From: Dictyocoela muelleri
Lineage: Eukaryota > Microsporidia
Reading direction: 5' to 3'
NCBI GenBank assembly: GCA_016256075.1
Contig: SDVU01000004.1
Location: forward strand, 1-34,841
Length of the DNA: 34,841 bases
Position numbers and translations under genes: made by a program. The notes beneath the pieces are model-generated. The model saw only the letters and a program-made list of their open reading frames with translations, was not told the origin of the DNA and searched no databases. Of this stretch, positions 9,800-20,674 are shown one piece after another; position 1 is the first letter of the stretch, and each line of letters starts with the position of its first letter.

Positions 9800-10720
9800 T
9801 CTTAACTCATTGATATTTTTAACTTGCTATTTTCATCCTGAACACTAACAACATCATTTTTAATTGCAACTACTCGATATTTTTTATTTGAGTAATGCTC
9901 TCAAGTGGGAAACGTCTTGGAACATGTTATTATCAAAATCTTTAGCGATTCTTACGAAATCTCCAGATACCAATTTGGCATCAATTAAACAAGCATCGAC
10001 TTCATATTTTTTGAATATAATACCAAATTTTCTTTTGCTTCATTATATCTACTAACACCCTGTTCATTCAATACTCAACGCCTGATTCTTTTATTTCCGA
10101 GTTTCTAAATAAAAGAAATGGCTTTTCTTTCATTGCACGATGGTTAGTATTATTATATTGGTAGACTATACCCTCAATAAGCCAACAAATTTTTAGAATC
10201 ATTTGAGAGTGCCTCGAGTAATCTGATTTTCAAAGTTTGGTGAAATCGTTCAATTAGGCCTGACTCTGTAGATGTTGAGGTCTCCCATGGATTATTTTAA
10301 CTTTAAATATTTCACAGGCAGATTCGACCTCTTTATTAACGAATTCCCGGCCATTATCTGTATGAAAATATTTCCACGGTTCTTCATTATAAAATAGATT
10401 TTTTAATATATTTTTAATTGTTGCTACATTTCTTTCACGAATAGCATAGCAAAATGCAAATTTACTGTAACAATCAATTAGAGTAAAAATATAACTATAT
10501 CTATCATTATACTGTTTATAGCAATGCAAGTCAATTAAATCTCCCATTGACCCGGCGTGTATTTCTGTGATCTTGATTGACTTTACACTTTTTTATTGCG
10601 GGCAAACTTTGTTTTTTTCTACATTTCATAATTTTTTTCTACAAATTCAAGGATTTCATTGCGCCTTATACCCACATAATCTCTAGATAGTTTTTTTTTC
10701 TAATTTTTTGACACCCAATG
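9800..10720 (-). pseudogene. integrase-type transposase relic (rve core)
   Basis: The best-preserved part (10254-10547) is an integrase catalytic core: MGDLIDLHCYKQYNDRYSYI then FTLIDCYSKFAF (first Asp), HTDNGREFVN (second Asp), and IHGRPQHLQSQ, the motif found in Ginger and in KRBA2/SCAND3-type integrases just before the catalytic Glu. Continuation on the same strand toward lower coordinates keeps IERFHQTL and a YNNTNHRAM motif typical of integrase ends, then a basic C-terminal part. N-terminal sequence toward 10720 (YVGIRRNEILEFVE) resembles the zinc-binding linker. The gene is broken. Confidence 0.7.
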
Positions 10721-10940
10721 ACCAGGTAAATGTGCGTTTTTTATTACTTCAAAACATATATAAAAAGAATAAATGTATTCTTTTGACCTGTGGCTGTTTT
10801 TATATAAAGTATATTATCACTGTAAATAAAATTAGAACATTTTTTAAGAAATCTCTTCTCTTATATCTTTCCTCAAATGTTGGTACAAAACCATGCATTA
10901 AAAAGGAGACTATTAACAGCTTCTCACCTTCGCTGTAGAT

Positions 10941-11159
10941 GTTTATAATTTTAGTCATGAATGTTCGGCATTTAAAAAAATATTAATGCGTGTTGTTTTA
11001 GCATGGCTTAATATATTAAAAGCGTTTTTTTTATCGCATGCAAGGGGTTTATATTAAAACGCTAGGATGAAAATAAAAAATTTTTAATTTTTGCTTTTAA
11101 TTTTATTGTGTCGTTTACGCTTGAGTGTCTTTTTCGCTTGAGTGTCGTTTTCGCATACA
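10941..11159 (-). repeat. right long terminal inverted repeat of the Ginger-like element
   Basis: Inverted partner of 9558-9763. Homology may extend a further ~10 bp outward (CAACAATTATTG against CAATAAATTGTTTG on the left), so the true end could lie at about 11169. Confidence 0.75.
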
Positions 11160-11247
11160 ACAATTATTGTTATTTTTAGTTTTTATACACATTTTTTTTT
11201 GTCTACTTATAAAATGTTAGCTGATAAAATTATTTTTTTGTTCAATT

Positions 11248-11347
11248 NNNNNNNNNNNNNNNNNNNNNNNNNNNNNNNNNNNNNNNNNNNNNNNNNNNNN
11301 NNNNNNNNNNNNNNNNNNNNNNNNNNNNNNNNNNNNNNNNNNNNNNN
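11248..11347. other. assembly gap (100 N)
   Basis: Exactly 100 undetermined bases, the usual arbitrary size for a scaffold gap. It abuts the 8-bp tandem repeat, which probably stopped the assembly, so the real distance is unknown and any frame crossing it is meaningless. Confidence 0.98.
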
Positions 11348-11432
11348 TCTAACTTTCTAACTTTCTAACTTTCTAACTTTCTAACTTTCTAACTTTCTAA
11401 CTTTCTAACTTTCTAACTTTCTAACTTTCTAA
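11348..11432. repeat. 8-bp tandem repeat (CTAACTTT)n
   Basis: About ten and a half perfect copies of CTAACTTT directly after the gap; the true array is probably longer and partly hidden in the gap. It is not a known telomere unit that I recognise. Confidence 0.95.
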
Positions 11433-12343
11433 GATTTAGCGGCATATTTTTTCAATAATAAACAAGAATTGTAGCAATATATTAGATGGAGATGAGTTAT
11501 AAACAGTTTTTAGATAATAAGACGTTAAAAAAATTATAAAATGATTTTTAATATAGAGATAGTTTTAAAAAAATTATGAATTTATTTTTAATAAATATAT
11601 AAGAGAATTAAATATATTACTCCTTTTAACTCTATGCTTCATTAGATTGTAATATTAATTCAGACTTTTTATTAGTTTAATTTCTTTTCAGAAAAAAATC
11701 TTATTCATAAGTTTTATAAAATAGCTTTAGTATGTACTAAATAATCATCTTGATCTGCAATATTTAGATAATTTTTGTACTGAAGCGTGCTAAAAAATAT
11801 CTTTTCTCTACAATTCAGTAAAATAGTTACGCAACTGATCATTAATAATCGTAATTACGTTCTTTATGTCACGCGCGCAGCGCGAGAAAAACTACAAAGG
11901 CGAAAAATGTGATTAACGCGAGACATGTGAAAAACACGAGACATATGCTAAACGCGAGATATGTGACAAAACGGGACATGCAATTGTTATATATTTTTTT
12001 ATTTCCAGTAAATTCTCTAAATAAATCTAACCGACACGAATTCGAAGCCGGATTATTTATTATCGCTAAATATCTTTAACTTCCAGGCCAGTGTTTCTAA
12101 TACAACCGCCCTAGACATTTTTTGGGTGCGCCCTGAACATTTTTTATATTTTATAACTTCTTTTTAAACTATAGAGTTGTTTTGGTTTGCAATATAATTT
12201 TAAAATTTGCAAAAATGAAATGCAAGAAAGAGAAAATCTCTAATAAATTGATGAGATTTAAAAAAATGTCTTTAAAAGATAAGACATAATATTGAAGATA
12301 TTCTAGATATCTGTCAAGCACATAGTTTGCACTAATATATATA
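11433..12343. other. non-coding stretch before pogo copy C
   Basis: No gene seen. It includes the GC-rich motif at 11868-11886 and a degenerate ~18-19-bp tandem repeat (AACGCGAGACATGTGA, about four units, 11912-11982). The open frame on the minus strand at 12169-12459 is a chance frame crossing the pogo terminus. Confidence 0.5.
11912..11982. repeat. degenerate ~18-bp tandem repeat
   Basis: About four units of AACGCGAGACATGTGA-like sequence (ACGCGAGACATGTGA, ACACGAGACATATGC, ACGCGAGATATGTGA, ACGGGACATG). Confidence 0.65.
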
Positions 12344-12345
12344 TA

Positions 12346-14141
12346 CAGTAGATGGTGGTTTTTGCGACATTCAAAAAATGTGGATTTTACGTAAAATCTA
12401 TAATAAATAAATCTAATATACATTTTATTGTGCACAATATGACCGTAATAAGAACACAAGGGGTAATAGTCGGTTTATATTAGAAAGTGCGCTCTTAATA
12501 TAATTTATATCTAATTTTATTGATGGCGTTTTTTACGCAAATGTTGTTTTTTACGCTTAACTCTTATAATTCTGTTTTTATATATAAATAACCGACAATT
12601 TTCTGAAAAAAAATGTATTTATACATAAATTTTTACGCAAATTTATATGAGCAAAAAATTACTTGGAAAGCAGATATAGCAAGAGGAGCAATCTTTAAGA
12701 CAAATTCACTGTATATATTTTCAGAATATGCAATGTGGCCGTCTCATGTCGAAACAATATAAAAAACATTCATTTTTTGTAAATCTAATTTTATCTTTTC
12801 AAATATAGAAAATAAATACAGTGCAAGCAATTTTTTTCGGATTTTATAGATAAGACACATGTATTATAAAACGAAATGTAAAAACCGAAAGAAATTATAC
12901 ACGGCGGGTAATTTTAAAGTACTTGTATAAGATTTATTTAAGAAAAAATATGATCGTGAGACAAAAGTTATTGTTCATTTAGCAAATAAAATTCATAAAA
13001 AAAGATGAGCTTGACAATATTAGGCGTCATCAGAAAAGAATAATAGATACACGAGTCAAATTCATATATAGTTAGTGATTAAAAGAATAGATTACCAGGT
13101 ATTATAGGAGAAAATTTTAAATATTCACGAAACAAAGCTGTTTAAAAAATTCAGATAGATCCTATGTATATCATAAAAGTATAAAGCAAAACAATACGAG
13201 TCTAACAATTATGTCAGATATCTACTTGTTTGTCAAATAGATAAAACCTTTACTGATCAAGAAATCAATGAATACAAAAATCCTTTAGATTTATTTAGAT
13301 TTTTATAATATTTCTTACTGGTTTGACAGATCATAACGACTTACAGAGAGTCTTTTTAAAAGTATATAACTGATTTAAACACACGAATAATCGTGAAAAC
13401 TAAATATTTTGATTATTCTTGATTATTCTTGATAATTTTTTCTACATCTGGTGAATGTCAAAACAAAAATAAAATTATTGTTTTATTTTAAAACAAAACT
13501 TCAATTATCAAGCCAATGATGTTGAAATATAAAATCCGTTAAATCAAAGTTAAACAAAAAATTACAACTTTTCTAGTTCTGCGTCGATTTTAATAATGAT
13601 ATGAATTTTTCATATTTATGAGAAATTCTTATTTTAAATGTGGTCTTATGGATCGGTAATTCCATTGAATAAGTAGCAATCACAATAGATAAAATTTTTG
13701 AAACAAAGCTGACTTGTTTGAAAATGCCGAGAAAAATACGTGAAAATGTGGATTTCAATGTCAATATATACCTCTCTAGATTAGTTTTAAAGATATTTGG
13801 TTTCTTTTAAAGATGTTTTTACCTAAGATTAAAATAATCACGAATATCTAATAATCTGAATTCTCTTAAATTTTTGCGGCTCTCTACAATATTTTGCGAA
13901 AAATAGAAAAAAAATAAAGTAAATTACATGATGTTGCTGATTAAATAATTTACGCGAATGTAGAGAAACTTTATAAAAATTCTTGATTATATTTTTATGT
14001 CTTAAAGAGATTTATCGAAGAAGTCCTGGATATTAAAGATTTTAACTTTAATTATTTTTTTACATAAAGTGGTTTTTACGAAAAATGTGCTTTTTACGCA
14101 CGCCTTTTCTGAATTTGTGTCGTTAAAACCACCATCTACTG
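12346..14141 (+). mobile_element. pogo-like DNA transposon, copy C (full length, decayed)
   Basis: Element of 1796 bp, flanked by TA at 12344-12345 and 14142-14143, with the same ~30-bp inverted ends as copy B (CAGTAGATGGTGGTTTT, then CGACA). This copy best shows the C-terminal pogo signature: NKTSIIKPM followed by IKVKQKITTFLVLRRF near 13491-13590, matching the family's NTTSxIQPxDxGII block. An HTH-like N-terminal relic (NSLYIFSEYAMWPSHVETI, about 12703-12760) fits the CENP-B/pogo DNA-binding region. Many stops and frame changes; no open frame survives. Confidence 0.75.
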
Positions 14142-14143
14142 TA

Positions 14144-15451
14144 TATATTTTTATTACATCTTAAAAAAATCGTAGTTGCCAACCCGGCGGGTTGTCTCCA
14201 AACAAGTCATTAGATCTTTGGTTCCTAGGGTTCAAGTAATGGGTTACTCATAAGGTGGAAAAAGTCTGTAGTTATTCACCTTTTTCATTTTATTTATGAT
14301 CAGCATGATTAGGGTAATTATAGGTTGTTCCATTATTTTTTTCTATTTTCCATATTTTTTGCCAAGATGAATCCCCAACTCATTCAAACACATACAGGAG
14401 CACCAACTGCTTTTTTAATTTTAGAACAAGTCTTAATCAGCCATACCACACTGGCACAAGGTCTATAAATACCATAGTTATTCCTTATTGTCTGCCTAAT
14501 ATCAACCCTGTTTATTTATAAAAGTTACTTCTGTAAAATTACAGCCGCGATACATAAATTTTACATTCAAGAGTGTAAACATCAAGGCTATCTAGCAATT
14601 TTCGATTTTATGAAAGCTTTGATTCATTTTTGATATTAAAATGATTGTATATGGTTTACCTGACCGCATTTTTATACTTTGAAAGGCTCGCGTTTTTTAT
14701 ACTTTTATCGATCCTTAAATAATAAAGGTTGGGTACTACTGGTTTATATTATTTTATCAATATAATTTCACCAATAATGAAGTGGCTAGAATGCTCAGTT
14801 TTAACACATTTGAATCTAACATTTGAGCAATTTGTTCGAATCACACTGATGTCGCCCTACTAAAAAATGGATTATCATTAAGCGGTCAATATATATAGAA
14901 TTATAGATAATATACAGTTGTTCTAGTGTAATATAGCTGATTAAGACTTGTTATAATATGAAAATAAAACAGAAGAGACTCTCATAGATGTGGTGATGAG
15001 TGCGGTGATGTATCTCGGTAAAAATAAATAGTAAATTCAAAATTTTATAAAAATACAGCTAATTGCCCGCATCTTGCTGTGCCATTCATAAAACAAAAAC
15101 TATGTTAAACTGTGCTTCTGAGTAGCCCAGGAATGAGGTATTATAGGCATATCAAGAATCAAATGTCTAAAAACCGCGAATGTATACAACTCTCTGGGTT
15201 AAAACACGTGGATATCGTCAGCATGAAATATATACTCTTATGAAGAAATTGTGAAACTAATTAGTTGAATTCGAAAGCGTGTTTTATTAAAATAATATAA
15301 ATAAACTGCGATAATAGAAATTCTTATTAATAAAATTTATTACAATTGCTTTTAATATTTAGATATTTTTGTATGAATAACTAAAAATAAATTGTTTATG
15401 ATTCGTTTTATTTTATTATTAGGAAAATAACAAAATAATATAATGTATTAT
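14144..15451. other. mostly non-coding stretch with a possible mariner relic
   Basis: No intact gene. On the minus strand, about 14519 down to 14390, a 42-codon open stretch includes NNYGIYRPCASVVWLIKTCS, followed by KIKKAVGAP. It resembles the N-terminal HTH of mariner-type transposases (xYGIxRPSxxTVxRxxKKFxxTG...GRP). This is a weak call. Two stretches with B-box-like TTCAAG/TTCGAATC (about 14222-14240 and 14835-14845) are too poor to call tRNA. Confidence 0.3.
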
Positions 15452-16335
15452 AATTAGGGCAGTTAAATGCAAGAAGTTGCAAGAATTTGCAATAATTTGC
15501 AAAAAAAAAGATTATAAATGCATTTTTTTTGCATTTATAATTTATTAATTTTAAATAGAGAAGCTTAATTGTTTGCAAAAATCAATGGTTCTTAAATAGT
15601 AAATTTGTACAAACACTCATTTTTTGAACATCCAACTGTGAATTTAAAAAATTTATGTAGTATGTCCGTATAATGCAGAAAAATATACTGTTTACAGCCA
15701 TAAATAAAAAAAGCATGTTTTCTTAGTATATAATATATATAGAACCAAATAATTCCGAAAACAAAATTTTTTATCCGTAGAAAATGACCATATTTTGTAT
15801 AAATTAGTAAAAGCGTTTGCTTCTGTCGAAATTCCATTATATAAGCTTAAAAACAAACGCAAACTGTTCACTTTCATGGGATACAAACTTGCATCAGAAA
15901 GTACTTTAAAAACGTAATTTTTAAAAAATATGGTGATAGAAACGTCGATAAAGATTAGAGAATATATTAAAAAATGAAAAAAAACATTTATTTGCGTTTA
16001 TTAAAGCGAAATTAATCTGATGAAATACTTTATATTAGCCGGTTTAATACCAAAACCCCTAATAAATTTTTTTCTTGATGTATTATTGCATATATACAAC
16101 TATCTCCCGACCGTAGTTTTTTGAAGTTAAAAATGCTAAATTATGATAGATATTTCGATGCGAATATTTTTTTTATTATTTTATATAACTAGAATCAATT
16201 AAATTAAATAAAGTATTTTTTTTCTATTTCAACTTCAAAACATAAATGCTAGAAAAAAGTTATAAATGCAATTTTTTAAATATTAAATGCAAATTTTGCG
16301 ATTATAAATGCAAAATTTTAACTTCCCTAATTATA
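15452..16335. mobile_element. small DNA element with inverted ends and TTATAAATGCA repeats
   Basis: The left end (TAATTAGGGCAGTTAAA at 15451) and the right end (its complement with one change, finishing near 16335) are inverted repeats of at least 17 bp, or ~24 bp if the outer TATTATAAT is included. Inside both ends, TTATAAATGCA or its complement recurs (15512, 15531, 16260, 16290, 16303), and the left end also has an ~11-bp AATTTGCAAT repeat. The interior minus strand (15592-15886) has two overlapping short frames that may be pieces of one old transposase, but I cannot name the family. At ~880 bp it is probably an internally deleted copy. Confidence 0.55.
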
Positions 16336-16476
16336 ATATATCTTACTTGCTATCAAATTTCTTTCTAATCTATTATAAAAAAATTTACAGATTTGAGTAA
16401 TTACAAAATATTTGTAAAATAATAATTAGATCAAAAATTTTTGTTTATCAACACTCTCGGATATTAGCTTTGTTAC

Positions 16477-16660
16477 GACATATTATGTCACCCTGCACAT
16501 CACGACCATTATCAAATTAAATTTGAAAAAAAAAATTTTTTTATTAAAAAATTTAGAAATGGCCTCACAACACATCATGCCCTTAATGATTTGATATCCA
16601 AAATCAAATTTTTGATAATAAATTTTATTAGCAAAGTGACCAGAAAAAAAAAATCAGCAC
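16477..16660 (+). repeat. left long terminal inverted repeat
   Basis: Inverted match to 22531-22717 at visibly reduced identity with several small indels. Confidence 0.7.
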
Positions 16661-17089
16661 AATAGGCCAACCTTAATATTTAATTTGAAAATATACTATT
16701 TATTAATAAAATTGAATTTAAATTGTAAATAATCATATCTTCATAATTATTACTATTTTTCATTAACACACCCAGATAATGACATTTTCTATGAATAGTG
16801 AAAAAGAAAAAAAAATAATTAATTCAATATTTGATAATAAAAAAATATTATGAAAATATAAACAAATCATAAAAAGGGAAATTATTTATCACGTCGAGAT
16901 TTTTTTCAATAAAAAAAAAATAAACTTTATATAAAAGATAATGCTTCCATAATCTTTTTATTTGTGGTCATGAAATTATAAAAATAAAAGAATTATTATG
17001 AATTAGCATAATCAATACCACACCCGTGTAAGATCTATATTTGGACGTATCCGTTCAAGTATTTACGGAATTATTTTAATCGTTAAAAT

Positions 17090-17760
17090 AAACATTATTA
17101 ATAATTGCGAGAATTGTTTGAGAAAAGGACAACCTCAAATGCTATCTGAAGTATGTCTATAGTACAAAATTTCACCGAGAAATGCTAAATATTGGCACGA
17201 TTGCTATGATAATATACGCTAAGCACAATCAATAATTTAAATATAATTTTACTTTTATGAAAAATTTGAAAAGTTAGATGAACATATATATATCAAAAAG
17301 GAAAGATGTCGAATCCTTTTCTAAAATCTTATTAAAGCATTTTTACACAAGAGATTATGGAAAATATTTCCCATTTATAACGCTACTGAATTTCTCAATA
17401 TCAAATTTAGAGAAATAATAACAAGATTAAAAAATCAATTTCCCACAAAATGACATATCATCCCAATGTCAAGGTCATTCTGAGTTATTAAATCGAACTA
17501 TTAAAGAAAAGTTATGAAAATACAAGAAAATCCATGCTAATAGCACATTTAACCGGATTGATTATCTTGATAAAGTTTTTTATTATAATAATGCAGTCCA
17601 CACTGTAACACATTGAATACTTTTTGTATTATTTAAAGGATTTAATATGAGACCGGGATTTTCATCTAATAATATTAAAATTCAATTGAAAATATATGTT
17701 TGAGAGTCATACATTAACAGATACATATAGGCGTAAGTACAATAAAGGCAATATGATTAC
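17090..17760 (+). pseudogene. degraded integrase relic
   Basis: Plus-strand fragments read as the second half of an integrase: a CxxC piece (NCENC, about 17104), then GHSELLNRTIKEKL and FNRIDYLDKVFYYNNAVHTV, then LFKGFNMRPGF (about 17470-17670). These correspond to the catalytic Glu helix and the YN..VH..T region of retroviral-type integrases. The downstream basic region continues to the LTR boundary and appears to resume after 21969. Heavily broken. Confidence 0.55.
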
Positions 17761-17843
17761 ATTGAAGATGATTGATTGTGCTAGTATCTAAACATTTTAG
17801 TCTTAACAAAATGCAGTGAAATCGCAATTTTGACTCATTGTAT

Positions 17844-18037
17844 TGTAGTGCATTCTGATTGTGCGTGGGTTCGAGACTTTTTGTAAAAAGTTAATATATA
17901 AAAATAATTCAAAAGAACTCCTATGCCATACCAACACTACAATGATGAAAAGTTTTTAAATAAAGAATTTAAAAGAAATTATATAAGTATTTATTTGTCG
18001 ACCATAAATTGTGTGCCCCTAAATATAGTGCACAGCA
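17844..18037 (+). repeat. 5' LTR
   Basis: 194 bp, TGTAGTG...CAGCA, near-identical to 21775-21968. Confidence 0.92.
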
Positions 18038-18830
18038 ATATGAATCCATATGCAAGACATAAACAAGACGGTGATAACAACCGCAAGGAAAATATTAAGA
18101 TGCTGACATTCACGATTAAGGATGAAGAGTTAGGCACAACAGGAAACATAACATTGAACTTACTTACTGAGATAGAAGATCAGGATGTATTAGAATGAAT
18201 AAATGATTTTAGATATGCCAGAGAAGCATGCGACTGGTCCGAAGCAGCGACTTTAAGAGCTTTGAAGTTATTGTTAGGCAAAGAAATTAAAGATAAAATT
18301 GATTTTAAAAAGGCTGTGGAGTCTATATTAGAAGAACTATTACAGTTAAAATACCCTTCGTATAAGGTAAAGTCTTTGCTAAAGACACTCAACAATATAA
18401 AATAGTCGGAATTTTTGACAATAAAGGAATACATTTCGGAAATTACATCCTTAGTCACAAAAATTGCAAAATCTAAGAGATGGAAGCAAGGTGAAATTAA
18501 CGGTAGAATTGAAGAGGCATTTTTCATGGGGTTACATTTTAAAGGTAGACAAGAAATGGCTAGATGTAACTTGGAAAGTGTAAAGGATATTGTAGATTGT
18601 ATTTCAAAGGTAGAACAAATAACACTCGAAGAGTTAAAGGTTAGAAAAAATCAAGACAACCCAAATGCTAAAAATCCAAAAAAACAACATATTAAATTCA
18701 ATAAAAATAAACAACTTCAAAATAAATGGTGCTCGTATCATAAAACAGCAACTCACTCATATGAAGAGTGTTTTAACCAAAAAGAAAATGTGAAGGGAAA
18801 ATTTAACGAAAATAAAATAAACCATTTATC
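18038..18830 (+). pseudogene. gag-like region of the gypsy element
   Basis: Follows the 5' LTR. The stretch around 18415-18830 contains a basic, Lys-rich domain (IKFNKNKQLQNK) followed by the zinc-knuckle-like WCSYHKTATHSYEECF, as in Ty3-type gag nucleocapsids that use a CxxH..H..C pattern. The upstream part (18180-18400) would be the capsid-like segment. Fossil. Confidence 0.7.
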
Positions 18831-18869
18831 ACAAACTTTGACAATAAAAGAACCTGAGAATACCATAAA

Positions 18870-19340
18870 ACTTCCGATATTTTCAGGTAAATTAAATAAT
18901 CACGAATGTAATATCTTGATTGATACGGGGTCAGAAATTAACTATGTAAGTAAAAGGTTGTATGAAGTTTCTAATTCAAAAAAAGTGAAAACATAGAACC
19001 TCAAACAATGGCTAAATTAGTTGATGGTAGTTGCATAGGAGCACATGGTCCATACATTTCCTATTTGAGATTTACTGTGTCAAAGACACAGAGTTTCAGA
19101 TAAAGGCTCTAGTTCTTTAAAAAAGCGACCCTGGGGTAATCCTTGGAATAGATTTTTTGATGCGAAACGATGTTATTATAAACTTTGAAAAAGGCACAGT
19201 TACTATTGATGCTATTGAAATTGAATATAATAGCGAGGATTTAAAAAACTGGAAAGAAAATCCTGATTCAAAGTTAGTAAGTAAAACCAAAATAATGACT
19301 ATAAAGGACATTAGGTTAGAGGGATTAATTAAAAAATATA
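18870..19340 (+). pseudogene. aspartic protease region of the gypsy element
   Basis: NILIDTGSEINYVS near 18910-18950 is the retropepsin active-site motif (DTGS). Further on, ILGIDF-like and MRNDVIINFEKGTVTI (about 19157) fit the second half of gypsy proteases. Fossil. Confidence 0.75.
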
Positions 19341-19379
19341 AGAAAAAAATCCAATATTAGGATAAATATCGGCTTCGAA

Positions 19380-20140
19380 GCATAAAATACACCTTGAAGA
19401 TAAGAAAACTATAATTAAAAAACCGTTTTCTATTCCGTTAAAGCTTAAAGACTTAGTGGATAAGGAGTTGGAAAAATTGCAAAGATTAGGTATAATTAGG
19501 AAATCAAACTCTCCGTACTCTTCACCGGCATTTCCTATTTTAAAGAAGAACGGTAATATTCGACTTGTAGTAGATTATAGATCACTCAATCAAATAACGA
19601 AAAAAAAGAGACATATCCATTTCCCGATATTAGAAATCAAATCATGGATTTGAATGGAAAAAAGTATTTACACAAATCGATTTTAACATGGGTTATTACC
19701 AAATTGAGATGGACGAAGATAGCATAGATAAGACGGCTTTTGTTATAGGATCAGGTCATTATGAATTTCTTCGAATGCCTTTTGGATTAGCAAATGGTCC
19801 AAAAAGTTTTCAAAGAGCCATGGCAAACATATTAGATGATTTCAAATGTGTTAAAATTTTTCTTGATGATATTTTAGTATTTAGTAAAAACATTGAAGAA
19901 CATTTAGTTCCACTAGAAAAGATATTCGATGTTCTAATCAGAAAAGGCGCATCTATAAATTTTGATAAAAGTACATTCGCTAAATCCGAAATAAAATACT
20001 TAGGATTAATAATTAATGAAAAAGGAATTAAACCCGATATAGGCAGAGTACACATTCATTAAGATATTAAAGAACCAAAAAATCGAAGAGATTTGCAAAA
20101 AAATGTTTGGGTTTTTTAATTGGTTTCGACCATTTATATA
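19380..20140 (+). pseudogene. reverse transcriptase region of the gypsy element
   Basis: Motifs in order: LGIIRKSNSPYSSPAFPI and NIRLVVDYRSLNQIT (about 19486-19595), MGYYQIEMDEDSIDKTAF (about 19688), LRMPFGLANGP (about 19770) and the catalytic FLDDILVFS (about 19858-19884), then the thumb motif YLGLIINEKGI. This is the standard Ty3/gypsy RT. Fossil. Confidence 0.9.
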
Positions 20141-20640
20141 TAACATTAGCAAGTTATTAATACCATTAAGTGATAAACTAAAAAAGGAAAATAAATTTAA
20201 ATGGACAAACGATGATACATTAATAAAAAATAAAGTATTTAACGAAATTAAAAGGAAAACCCTTTTGTATCATCCAGATGTCAACCAAGACTTCAAGTTG
20301 ATAACAGATGCAAGCGATCGCACAATAGGATCAATACTTATACAAGAAAATAAATTAATTGGTCTTTTTAGTCATAAATTAAATGTAACCGAAGAGCGAT
20401 ATACTGTTATGGAAAAGGAAGCACTGGCTGTAATTAAGAGTTTACAACATTTTAAAAATATCATTTATAATAGTAAAATCACCGTAATGACTGATAATAA
20501 GAATTTAACATATTTAACAGAATTTAATAATAAAAGAGTAAAAAGGTTGAAATTATCCATGGCAGATTCGATTTATGTTTTGAATTTATCGATGGTGTTA
20601 AGAACGTAGGAGCAGACTTTCTCTCAAGAATAAACACTAT
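20100..20640 (+). pseudogene. RNase H region of the gypsy element
   Basis: FFNWFRPFI connects from RT. KLITDASDRTIGSILIQ (about 20296) carries the first RNase H Asp, YTVMEKEALAVI (about 20401) the Glu and VMTDNKNLTY (about 20485) the next Asp. Fossil. Confidence 0.85.
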
Positions 20641-20674
20641 TACGGAGAATATACCAACTGGAGATATTGAATCA

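Larger units (their letters stand above)
9558..11159 (-). mobile_element. Ginger-like DNA transposon with ~210-bp inverted repeats
   Basis: Element of 1602 bp. Left (9558-9763) and right (10941-11159) ends are long imperfect inverted repeats starting TGTATGCGAAAACGACACTCA. The outer part of each arm repeats a 17-bp unit (GCGAAAACGACACTCAA): about three units at the right, two at the left. The interior holds a degraded retroviral-type integrase on the minus strand. TGT ends, long inverted repeats and an integrase-core transposase without reverse transcriptase fit the Ginger group. A small, internally reduced relative of another integrase-bearing element is the alternative. It looks broken. Flanking bases give no clear target duplication. 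Confidence 0.6.

Noticed and set aside
9558-11159. Polinton/Maverick
   Set aside because: Integrase and long inverted repeats fit, but the element is only 1.6 kb with no polymerase or capsid-like gene; Ginger-like is the simpler reading.
11142-11360. Open frame crossing the N run
   Set aside because: Depends on 100 unknown bases of arbitrary length.
11348-11432. Telomere
   Set aside because: CTAACTTT is internal to the contig, not a recognised telomeric unit, and transposon sequence continues on both sides.
12020-12105. tRNA-Ser/Leu-like sequence on the minus strand (TGGCCTGGAAGTTAAAG and GGCTTCGAATTC)
   Set aside because: A- and B-box resemblance only; neither the T stem nor the acceptor stem pairs.
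14768-14855. tRNA-like sequence with TGTTCGAATCA
   Set aside because: B-box-like core alone, with no cloverleaf.
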